Shown here piece by piece: positions 1-5,275 of a DNA stretch of 6,534 nucleotides (position 1 is its first letter; every line of letters begins with the position of its first letter). Origin of the DNA: an uncultured Eubacteriales bacterium (GTDB lineage: Bacteria; Bacillota; Clostridia; Oscillospirales; Acutalibacteraceae). A model generated the notes under the pieces. The model had not been told where the DNA came from and did no database searches. It worked only from the letters and a program-made list of their open reading frames with translations. The stretch lies in NCBI GenBank assembly GCA_900319255.1, contig ONNU01000254.1:1-6534 (forward strand), given 5' to 3'. Both the position numbers and the translations under genes were made by a program.

Positions 1-28
1 GACAAAAGAGGAGAACCACAAGAGGTGG
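1..28. repeat. 28-bp inverted repeat, left copy
   Basis: The first 28 bases of the window are the exact reverse complement of 2559-2586. A second short match (cccctat at 36-42 against atagggg at 2542-2548) lies just inside each copy, separated by 7 and 10 unmatched bases, so the related segment is probably longer than 28 bp. The repeat starts at base 1, so its true outer limit cannot be seen. Together with the right copy it brackets the sigma/anti-sigma operon. Confidence 0.9.
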
Positions 29-139
29 GCTGCGCCCCCTATTTGTTTGAAATCAGAGTATACTAAGCTGATTGGGAATGTTCAGCATTTCAAGAACATA
101 CGCTAAGACAATTGTGACACCGGCGGCACGCCGGTCTCC

Positions 140-380
140 CCTTTTGAAATCCCCTTTCCTTATCTCCCCCCGGGTTCGTTCCACGTGGGGAAAAATTATC
201 GGATTTCTGCTTTCTGTCCAACGCGCGGAGGATCGTTGTGGTGAGTTGATTAGTAATTATACCTTCTCAGCCATTTGATTTACTGCAACAGAATTTTTTT
301 GTTAAGCTACGAACAATACCAACTCTTAGTCATTAAAGTCCGGCTTGCCAAGGGGGTTAAGGAAAGGGGATTGCAAAAGG
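140..380. repeat. Imperfect 23-bp inverted repeat pair enclosing 195 bp
   Basis: Positions 140-162 and 358-380 are reverse complements over 23 bp with one mismatch (a147 against c374). C-rich sequence after 162 and G-rich sequence before 358 may extend the pairing imperfectly. The right arm overlaps the left arm of the palindrome at 374-423, so the segment 374-380 can pair either with 140-146 or with 417-423. Confidence 0.75.
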
Positions 381-423
381 TGGAAAACTCAAGGGGGACA
401 CCCCTTGTGGTTTCCACCTTTTG
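374..423. repeat. 50-bp nested palindrome
   Basis: Outer arms 374-386 and 411-423 are perfect 13-bp reverse complements. Inner arms 390-396 (caagggg) and 401-407 (ccccttg) pair perfectly around a 4-base loop. Only three positions on each side between the arms are mostly unpaired. Four A's precede and four T's follow the core on the plus strand, so a weak two-way terminator is possible. The right arm resembles 2553-2568 (15 of 16 identical), linking it to the 28-bp repeat family. Confidence 0.85.
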
Positions 424-502
424 ACTCACCAAAGTAGAAATACTAAATAAGTATGCCATAGAGCATTAAAGCGAAACAACACTTTCTATTATCAGACAAT
501 TC

Positions 503-542
503 AAAAAAGTCGCCGCAGAACGAAATAGCTCCGTTCTGCGGC
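503..542 (-). terminator. Intrinsic terminator of the sigma/anti-sigma operon
   Basis: A perfect 11-bp stem (512-522 with 532-542, sequence gccgcagaacg and its complement) closes a 9-base loop. Read on the minus strand it is followed, after two or three bases, by six T's (complement of 503-508). It lies 34 bases past the stop codon of the anti-sigma-like gene, where the end of that operon is expected. Confidence 0.9.
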
Positions 543-576
543 TTCTCTTTTGTTCAGCTTTTATCAAGACTGTTTA

Positions 577-1824
577 TCAGTTCTCCAACGGAATAGCCTT
601 TGCTGTTACAGTTTCGATCTCATCCGGGTCAATGGCTGCGAATTTGCCGTCCTTCATGTATGTGCAGTTGAGATCGCCTGTTGAGCTGGTTTCACTGTTG
701 CTTTCAATAAGTCTGCTGTCGCTCTTTGCGGTGAGCTTGCTTCCGTCCTTCATGGTGATATCAAACTGGATGCCGAAGCCCAGTGAGTTTACCTTTTCGA
801 TGTATTCATGGTCTGCCATCATTGCGTCGAGCTCCGACAAGCCCTCTACATTGGGGATTGCGGGGAAGGGGATCGCGCCTACTGTTGCATTTACGGTCAT
901 GCCGAAGGAATTAGCCTTGACATTATTGATGGTCATGTCAACATCGTTCATGGAAAGCTGTTTTCCGTCGGCAAGGTCGATCTCTCTTGTGGTGGTCTTG
1001 TAATTCAGCGTTACGCTCAGCTCAAAGTCAACGGGGATTATATACTCGGTCGCAATGTAATATTTGTTGTCCTCATATGCTCCGCTTGCGGAATACATGA
1101 ATACTGTCTGGTTCTGCTTCATCTCGTTTTTGTATTTTTCTGTAAGGTCATCAAAGCTGTTTTCAACTCCGCCTATTACCTTATCAAGATGGTATACATA
1201 GAGCTTTTCCTCCTTGATGGTCATTCTTTCGCCCTTGAGATGAGCGCAGGCATCGCTGTAGAGAGCTGTAACTCCGATGGTGTCCTTGTCCTCAAGTCTG
1301 TACCATACGCTGCCGCCTCTGTTGATATCATGACCGAAAAGCATGGAAACAGGGGACTCGGTAACTGAGATATCGTTTGAACCGTATATTACGAAGGTTC
1401 CGTCTCCGCTGTCAACAAATGAGCTGCCGTCCTTGTTCTTTATGGAGAATGCTGCGCCTACAAAATTATCGTCGCCGGAAATACCCTTGAAGTCGATATC
1501 TTTCTTATCGCTGGAGCATGAGATATTGTCGCCGGGGAAAAGTCCGTACTTAGGCTCGCCTGCGAACCAGTTGCCGAATACCTGATTGAAGCCTCCGACT
1601 GCTCCTACTGAAACTGTTCCGATGGCTGCAACTGCTGCGATAGCCGCTGCCACACCGATGATGCCTCTCTTTGAATAAGCTGATGTCTTTCTTCCTGTTT
1701 TTACTGCTGTCATCACTTTGCTCACTACCCTTTCTGTATCTACACCGTTATCCTCTGTTATTGTGCTTTCGTTTATATCTGACGGATCATATTCCACTGA
1801 ATCAAATGCAAATTTCTTTTTCAT
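577..1824 (-). CDS. Membrane-anchored anti-sigma factor-like protein (415 aa)
   Basis: Probable partner and inhibitor of the sigma factor encoded just upstream; the role is inferred from gene order and architecture. An N-terminal cytoplasmic segment of about 50 residues, acidic at first and then basic (TGRKTSAYSKRG), precedes one hydrophobic alanine/valine-rich helix at about residues 54-77. About 340 residues then face outside, probably in beta-rich domains, with NQVFGNWF right after the membrane and a GDDNFVGAAFSIKNKDG stretch near residue 117. The layout resembles DUF4179-type anti-sigma proteins of Clostridia. No zinc-binding HxxxCxxC motif is visible in the N-terminus, so it is not a classic ZAS anti-sigma factor. 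The ATG overlaps the upstream TGA as ATGA, and GGGG sits 9 bases before it, so translation is probably coupled. A strong terminator follows. The signal sensed is unknown. Confidence 0.8.
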   Translation of the reverse strand: MKKKFAFDSVEYDPSDINESTITEDNGVDTERVVSKVMTAVKTGRKTSAYSKRGIIGVAAAIAAVAAIGTVSVGAVGGFNQVFGNWFAGEPKYGLFPGDNISCSSDKKDIDFKGISGDDNFVGAAFSIKNKDGSSFVDSGDGTFVIYGSNDISVTESPVSMLFGHDINRGGSVWYRLEDKDTIGVTALYSDACAHLKGERMTIKEEKLYVYHLDKVIGGVENSFDDLTEKYKNEMKQNQTVFMYSASGAYEDNKYYIATEYIIPVDFELSVTLNYKTTTREIDLADGKQLSMNDVDMTINNVKANSFGMTVNATVGAIPFPAIPNVEGLSELDAMMADHEYIEKVNSLGFGIQFDITMKDGSKLTAKSDSRLIESNSETSSTGDLNCTYMKDGKFAAIDPDEIETVTAKAIPLEN

Positions 1825-2402
1825 TTTTTATATCCCCTCTCTGTAAGCAGCTTCTTTAATTTTTCTCTTGCCCGTCTGATGCGGGACTTTACTGTATCGG
1901 CATTCATCTGCATTTTCTCTGAGATGATAGTCGATGACTGGTAGTAATAATAGTGTCTTATTATTATCTCCTTATCCGGCTCACCGATCTCGTCAAGAGC
2001 TTTTATCAGAGCCTCCGACAGCGATCTGTCATCTATCTTCTGCGGTACGTCAAGATCACTCTCGAAATCCATTTCATCAATGCTGACCACCTTCTGATGC
2101 CGCAGGTTGCTTCTGATCTTGTTCTTTGCCTTATTCTTGGCTATGCAGCAGATGAAGCCTTTCAGCTTATCGGTCTGTATCCGTTTCCGGTTATACCACA
2201 GTGTAATAAAGGTATCAGCTGTCACCTCTTCCAGATCCTCCGTGCCGAAGCAGCCTCCGGCGATATTTGAAATTATGGTGGACACCAGCGGGGTGAATTT
2301 TCTTGTTACCTCCTCAAGTGCCGTCTCATCGCCCTTCTTTATTCTCTGTGCCAGAGCTTCAACGGATGCATGAGCCTCATCCTGATTTTTCAGCTTATCC
2401 AT
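1821..2402 (-). CDS. RNA polymerase sigma factor, sigma-70 family, ECF-like (193 aa)
   Basis: Directs RNA polymerase to a specific promoter set. It shows an ECF-like two-domain layout: region 2 at about residues 15-95 (KKGDETALEEVTRKFTPLV, then EDLEEVTADTFITLWYN and LKGFICCIAKNKAKNKIR), and a region 4 helix-turn-helix at about 130-190, ending in NADTVKSRIRRAREKLKKLL. I chose the ATG at 2402 because AAAGGAGG lies 12 bases upstream and the sigma homology begins soon after. An in-frame ATG at 2441 (13 residues longer, leucine/arginine-rich) also has an AAGGA about 5 bases before it and cannot be excluded; a 6-bp hairpin (2422-2437) lies between the two. The stop overlaps the start of the membrane partner, which likely keeps it inactive until a signal arrives. 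No clear sigma-A promoter is visible upstream. Target genes cannot be told from here. Confidence 0.9.
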   Translation of the reverse strand: MDKLKNQDEAHASVEALAQRIKKGDETALEEVTRKFTPLVSTIISNIAGGCFGTEDLEEVTADTFITLWYNRKRIQTDKLKGFICCIAKNKAKNKIRSNLRHQKVVSIDEMDFESDLDVPQKIDDRSLSEALIKALDEIGEPDKEIIIRHYYYYQSSTIISEKMQMNADTVKSRIRRAREKLKKLLTERGYKK

Positions 2403-2451
2403 ATTTCTTTGCAACCTCCTTTGCAGAAGTATCTGCAGCATTTATTTCCTT

Positions 2452-2466
2452 TGTAAAGCGCTTTCA
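2452..2466. promoter_or_regulatory. CcpA-box-like palindrome upstream of the sigma gene
   Basis: A perfect 10-bp palindrome aaagcgcttt (2455-2464) lies within tgtaaagcgctttca. On the minus strand the first half, TGAAAGCGCTTT, fits the catabolite-responsive element consensus TGWAARCGYTWNCW at 12 of 14 positions; the far end is one base out of register. It sits about 50 bp before the chosen start of the sigma gene. Binding by a CcpA/LacI-family repressor is speculative. Confidence 0.3.
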
Positions 2467-2476
2467 TTAATAATAA

Positions 2477-2509
2477 CACCGCTGCTTTGGCGGCGGGTGC
2501 ATTTTTTTT
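2477..2509 (+). terminator. Terminator-like hairpin facing the plus strand
   Basis: On the plus strand 2477-2485 (caccgctgc) pairs with 2490-2499 as nine base pairs, including one G-U pair and one bulged G at 2495, around a 4-base loop. Eight T's follow at 2502-2509. This is a good intrinsic terminator for plus-strand transcripts, yet no plus-strand gene leads into it. On the minus strand it would be a hairpin early in, or just before, the sigma operon leader, with no T-run after it. The A/T-only block 2501-2520 lies next to it. Confidence 0.6.
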
Positions 2510-2558
2510 AAAAATTTTTTCTGATTGTTTATTCGTGTAATATAGGGGAATTTGGTTT

Positions 2559-2586
2559 CCACCTCTTGTGGTTCTCCTCTTTTGTC
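2559..2586. repeat. 28-bp inverted repeat, right copy
   Basis: Exact reverse complement of 1-28. The upstream part (2553-2568) also matches 408-423 at 15 of 16 positions, in the same orientation. The segment reads as degenerate back-to-back units of about 15 bp: ggtttccacct, then cttgtggttctcct, then cttttgtcc. It lies about 155 bp before the sigma gene start and directly next to the hairpin at 2589-2605. Confidence 0.9.
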
Positions 2587-2588
2587 CG

Positions 2589-2605
2589 CAGCGGCAAAGC
2601 CGCTG
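2589..2605. other. Perfect 7-bp hairpin beside the 28-bp repeat
   Basis: cagcggc (2589-2595) and gccgctg (2599-2605) form a perfect 7-bp GC-rich stem around a 3-base loop, beginning three bases outside the 28-bp repeat. No T-run follows on either strand, so it is unlikely to be an intrinsic terminator. Hairpins abutting a terminal repeat are common at the ends of dispersed elements. The rest of 2606-2787 holds no feature I can support, and no clear terminator for the methyltransferase operon. Confidence 0.6.
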
Positions 2606-2787
2606 TCCTGGAAGAAGCCAGCAGTCGTATAAAGGCAGGATATAAGAAATAACTATCAGAACCGGGATCATTTTTTTATCTACTTCTTCCTTCCCATTCC
2701 CCGCAACCTTTGCATAGTCCGGCGAAACTTTTGCTTTTATAAAAATTTCGCCCAAGCCCTTTGCACAGACCTGAGCGAAAAAAATAT

Positions 2788-3576
2788 TCATGCTTTTCTG
2801 ACAAGCTCCGCCATTGCTGCATAATGCAGGATATCAAACTCCTCCGGAGCTATTCTTTTCAGCAGCGCAATATGTTCTTTTTCCCATTGCGCTGTTTCCT
2901 CCGCTGTCAGCGAAGCCTCCACACCGCGGCAGGCTTTCATTCTTCCATTCCAGCTTTCACGGGTGAAATGCACCTTTGTCTCATATTCCTCATGGTATTT
3001 CAGCTCAAAATACTTATTATAACATTCCGGAATATCAATAGGATGTCTGGTTTCCCCTGCGCCTGTCCAGCCGGGGTTATATCTCAGCACAAGCTTTTCG
3101 CTTTCGCCTGCGATATTATCCTCATAGGGCAGCCATGCCATATAAAGCAGTAGCAGCCGTCCTCCGGGTCTGAGCCAGCTGTAAAGCTTATCCGCAATTT
3201 TCTCATGGTCAAAATACCAGAAGCACTGACAGGCTGTTATCACATCAAAAGCTCCGTCATCAAAGCAAAGCTTTTCAGCAGGGGAAACAAAATATTCTAT
3301 ATCTGTCCCCTTTGACATTTCCCTTGCCTTTTCGATCTGATTGTCCGAAATATCAGCGCCTGTCCATTTTGCGCCGTATTTATACATATTTCTCGGCAGC
3401 ACGCCTGTACCTGTGCCGAGATCCAGTATTTTCTGTCCGTTCACGCAAAGTCCCCGCTCTGCTATTTTTTCATAGAACACCTCCGGATAGATATCCCTGT
3501 ATTTTGCATAATTCTCCGAGGTTCTCCCCCAGTCAAAGGCTTTTCCGTTATCAACTCTTTTATCAATTATCTCCAA
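2788..3576 (-). CDS. Class I SAM-dependent methyltransferase (262 aa)
   Basis: Transfers a methyl group from S-adenosylmethionine to an unidentified, probably small, substrate in the cytoplasm. Counting from the TTG start, motif I (ILDLGTGTGVLP) is at about residues 50-61, the acidic motif II residue is in GADIS at about 75, FDVITACQCFWYFD is at about 110-123, and LRPGGRLLLLYM is at about 135-146, the standard Rossmann-like methyltransferase order. The N-terminal DNGKAFDWGRTSENYAKYRDIYP and the C-terminal WNGRMKACRG are features I associate with a Methyltransf_11/25 subgroup in Clostridia. A longer reading from GTG at 3612 would overlap the upstream gene and lacks a ribosome binding site, while TTG at 3576 has AAAGGA about 9 bases before it, so I chose TTG. 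It is 23 bp after the flavoprotein stop and surely cotranscribed. Substrate unknown. Confidence 0.88.
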   Translation of the reverse strand: MEIIDKRVDNGKAFDWGRTSENYAKYRDIYPEVFYEKIAERGLCVNGQKILDLGTGTGVLPRNMYKYGAKWTGADISDNQIEKAREMSKGTDIEYFVSPAEKLCFDDGAFDVITACQCFWYFDHEKIADKLYSWLRPGGRLLLLYMAWLPYEDNIAGESEKLVLRYNPGWTGAGETRHPIDIPECYNKYFELKYHEEYETKVHFTRESWNGRMKACRGVEASLTAEETAQWEKEHIALLKRIAPEEFDILHYAAMAELVRKA

Positions 3577-3599
3577 TGATCTCTTTCCTTTCCTGATTT

Positions 3600-4298
3600 T
3601 TATTTTTTCCACGGCCGCTTTTTATCCTGCCAGCCCTTTTCCCTCCAGTATTCCACATCCTTTTCATTCCATCCATTTTTCTGCAGCATACGCATGATAT
3701 TGAAAAAGCCTATGGTTTTAATTCCCGGTCTGATATTACCCTTTTGATATCTTCTTCTGATAACTGATGCGACAGTATCAATTTTACGTTCCACCGACTG
3801 CCTGGTCTTTTCGTCTACGCCGTTCCAGTTCGTAGCCCTTACAGCCACGCCAATATTATATATTTTGGGCACGCCCCAGAAAAACAGGCTGTCTGCCATA
3901 TCCTTATTGGTGCTTTTCATTCCTGCGCCGGCGGCGGTACTGACACACACGCCCTGTTTTTCGAACATTCTTTCCTCCGGTCTATGCACCATCCAGCGGT
4001 AGCCGTAATGATCGAGGAAAGCCTTCATTGCTCCTGACGCATGATAAACATAGACCGGGCTTGCCAGAATGATCACATCTGCCCCATCCAATGCATTAGT
4101 AACAGGCGTAAGCTTTTCATAATGCGGGCATTTTGTTTCGCTGTCGGTAAAGCATTTTGTACAGCCACAGCAGAATTCCCCGAAATCCCTCGGCAGAAAA
4201 AACTCCTTTATCTCTCCCCCCAGCTTTTCAGCAAGCTCATGCGCTATATGATAGGTACTGCCCTTATGATTCTGTCCATATACAACCACTGTTTTCAA
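3600..4298 (-). CDS. Flavodoxin-fold NAD(P)H-dependent oxidoreductase with iron-sulfur-type cysteine motif (232 aa)
   Basis: Probably an FMN-binding cytoplasmic reductase of the NADPH-dependent FMN reductase/iron-sulfur flavoprotein group. The N-terminus has a beta strand and phosphate-binding loop (VVVYGQNHKGSTYHIA, residues 4-19), and ILASPVYVYHASGAMKAFLDH (77-97) is the typical second flavin and dimer motif. Cysteines 43, 46, 49 and 57 are spaced CX2CX2CX7C, the compact pattern reported for archaeal-type Isf [4Fe-4S] flavoproteins; C44 is extra. The C-terminus ends in a Trp/Lys-rich tail (VEYWREKGWQDKKRPW). The start is TTG, with GGAGG exactly 8 bases upstream, and the leader is short from a good sigma-A promoter. 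First gene of a two-gene operon with the methyltransferase. The electron acceptor is unknown; whether a cluster is really bound is inference. Confidence 0.85.
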   Translation of the reverse strand: MKTVVVYGQNHKGSTYHIAHELAEKLGGEIKEFFLPRDFGEFCCGCTKCFTDSETKCPHYEKLTPVTNALDGADVIILASPVYVYHASGAMKAFLDHYGYRWMVHRPEERMFEKQGVCVSTAAGAGMKSTNKDMADSLFFWGVPKIYNIGVAVRATNWNGVDEKTRQSVERKIDTVASVIRRRYQKGNIRPGIKTIGFFNIMRMLQKNGWNEKDVEYWREKGWQDKKRPWKK

Positions 4299-4336
4299 TT
4301 CCGGCTCCTCCTGCTTCTTCCCTTTCGATATTATCT

Positions 4337-4365
4337 ATTATACAACAGGATCACAAATTTATCAA
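4337..4365 (-). promoter_or_regulatory. Sigma-A type promoter of the flavoprotein-methyltransferase operon
   Basis: On the minus strand TTGATA (complement of 4360-4365) and TATAAT (complement of 4337-4342) are separated by exactly 17 bases. Transcription would begin near 4330, giving a leader of about 30 bases that contains the GGAGG site. The -35 box lies inside the left arm of the 12-bp inverted repeat at 4357-4368. Confidence 0.85.
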
Positions 4366-4549
4366 CCGTCTCCAGCTTGCCGACGGCGTGCCGCCGCTGT
4401 CAAGATCGCGGGGGCAGGTCTGACCAAGCTTTACTTTCGCTCTCGCGTGTTATACTTGGATAGTAAGAGTAAATGAAATTATCCTCAGCCAACTTCTACG
4501 AAAAGTCCCAGAAATATTTTACACAAACAGCTTGCCGCGGTTGATAAAT
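4357..4549. repeat. 193-bp segment bounded by 12-bp inverted repeats (possible MITE-like element)
   Basis: atttatcaaccg at 4357-4368 is exactly inverted at 4538-4549 (cggttgataaat). The ends are perfect, but I see no clear target-site duplication just outside them. The segment holds no gene. It includes the GC-rich motif 4384-4402 shared inverted with 115-133 (18 of 19), and the word cagcttgccg appears in direct orientation near both ends (4372-4381 and 4528-4537). A small non-autonomous insertion is plausible but unproven. Confidence 0.5.
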
Positions 4550-4613
4550 AGTTTATAGTGGTTGGAATTTGGAAAGTGGAATTAAAATGAATTGAAAATG
4601 GAAAATTGTTGGT
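4539..4613. other. 75-base tract with no C on the plus strand
   Basis: From 4539 to 4613 the plus strand contains only A, G and T. Much of it (about 4563-4608) is made of loosely repeated ggaa/aatt words. It starts in the right arm of the inverted repeat and ends just before the hairpin-rich block at 4618. No gene fits it. The function, if any, is unknown. Confidence 0.8.
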
Positions 4614-4617
4614 CAGT

Positions 4618-4806
4618 GGCTTTGGCAAATCGGGTTAAAATCGACATCTCGACAAATGCCGCACCACGTTCCTTGCCTCACCTTGTTAATACCGATCCTG
4701 TCAGCTTTAGCTTCGGCATGGAAATAACATGGCAAAGCCTTCCCCCGGAGGGGCAAGGCTCTCAAATTCTCTTTTGCTGATATTATCTGCGGAGGCGATT
4801 GATCCC
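4618..4806. other. Hairpin-containing noncoding block after the ECF sigma gene
   Basis: agccttcccc (4736-4745) pairs with ggggcaaggct (4750-4760) as a 10-bp stem with one bulged C and a 4-base loop. Only a few scattered T's follow on the minus strand, so it is at best a weak terminator for the sigma operon. Further complementary arms are ggctttg/caaagcc (4618-4624 with 4733-4739) and atgccg/cggcat (4656-4661 with 4714-4719), nested in order. Short open frames exist on both strands but without ribosome binding sites. A dispersed repeat or structured transcript end is most likely. Confidence 0.5.
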
Positions 4807-5265
4807 TCACCGTTCCTTCAGCTCTTCCCTCAGAAGCTCTCTTCCCTTTGCCAGCCTGCTTTTAACTGTTCCCTCAGGGATCTTCATTATCTGCTTTACT
4901 TCCCCCACCGAAAATCCCTCTATATAATACAGTACGACCGCCTGTCTTATCTTTTCGGGCAGTTTTTCTATCGCATATCGTACATCGCTGCTTGTGTCTG
5001 TACTTTTCGCTTCATGTTCATCATTCAGCTCGGTATGTCTGCTCCTGAATTTCAGCTGCTTATTGCATACATTAATAAGTATACGGATAAGCCATGTTTT
5101 GAAGTATTCTTCCCGTCTGAGTGTGTACAGCCTTTCATAGGCTGCGAGGATCGCCGTCTGCACGGCGTCCTCACAATCGCTTTCATTCCTGAGCATGGAC
5201 ATTGATACTCTGTACATTGTCTGTTCGCACTCAAGTATCAGATCAGAGAATTTTTCCTTTGTCAT
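4807..5265 (-). CDS. ECF-type RNA polymerase sigma factor (152 aa)
   Basis: Small two-domain sigma-70 family factor. Region 2 covers about residues 5-75, with SDCEDAVQTAILAAYERL and FKTWLIRILINVCNKQLK, the usual ECF signatures. A linker of about 20 polar residues follows, then region 4 (LPEKIRQAVVLYYIEGFSVGEVKQIMKIPEGTVKSRLAKGRELL), a clear helix-turn-helix for the -35 element. I chose the ATG at 5265 because GAGGTG lies 6 bases before it; a GTG at 5274 would add three residues and lies inside that binding site. The ribosome binding site overlaps the TGA of the preceding gene, so translation is likely coupled to it. The membrane protein comes first in this operon, the reverse of the usual order and of the module at 577-2402. 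No second anti-sigma gene follows. Regulon unknown. Confidence 0.92.
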   Translation of the reverse strand: MTKEKFSDLILECEQTMYRVSMSMLRNESDCEDAVQTAILAAYERLYTLRREEYFKTWLIRILINVCNKQLKFRSRHTELNDEHEAKSTDTSSDVRYAIEKLPEKIRQAVVLYYIEGFSVGEVKQIMKIPEGTVKSRLAKGRELLREELKER

Positions 5266-5275
5266 GCCGAACACC

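Larger units (their letters stand above)
29..502. other. Repeat-rich noncoding region downstream of the sigma/anti-sigma operon
   Basis: I see no convincing gene here. The longest open frame (72-278, plus strand, 68 codons) has no ribosome binding site and runs across a repeat arm. The region holds a 23-bp inverted pair with one mismatch (140-162 and 358-380), a 50-bp palindrome (374-423), and a 19-bp GC-rich motif (115-133) that recurs inverted at 4384-4402 with one mismatch. The combination is typical of dispersed noncoding repeat or MITE-type DNA rather than a decayed gene, but this is inference. Confidence 0.6.

Noticed and set aside
166..190. Resemblance to a tRNA T-arm (gggttcgttcc)
   Set aside because: No matching acceptor, D or anticodon arms are found around it on either strand.
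72..278. 68-codon plus-strand open frame in the left intergenic region
   Set aside because: There is no ribosome binding site, it crosses a repeat arm, and its composition is unlike the real genes. It is likely a chance frame in repeat DNA.
632..1859. Plus-strand open frames opposite the anti-sigma-like gene
   Set aside because: They are shadows of the minus-strand gene, with no ribosome binding sites or recognisable protein features.
2390..2791. 133-codon minus-strand open frame whose ATG overlaps the methyltransferase stop as ATGA
   Set aside because: The overlap looks like coupling, but the frame has no close ribosome binding site, runs through the 28-bp repeat, two hairpins and the A/T tract, and ends inside the sigma gene.
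4592..4810. Short open frames on both strands (4592-4780 plus, 4613-4810 minus)
   Set aside because: They overlap each other, lack ribosome binding sites and cover a hairpin. One could be a real small gene, but nothing favours either strand.
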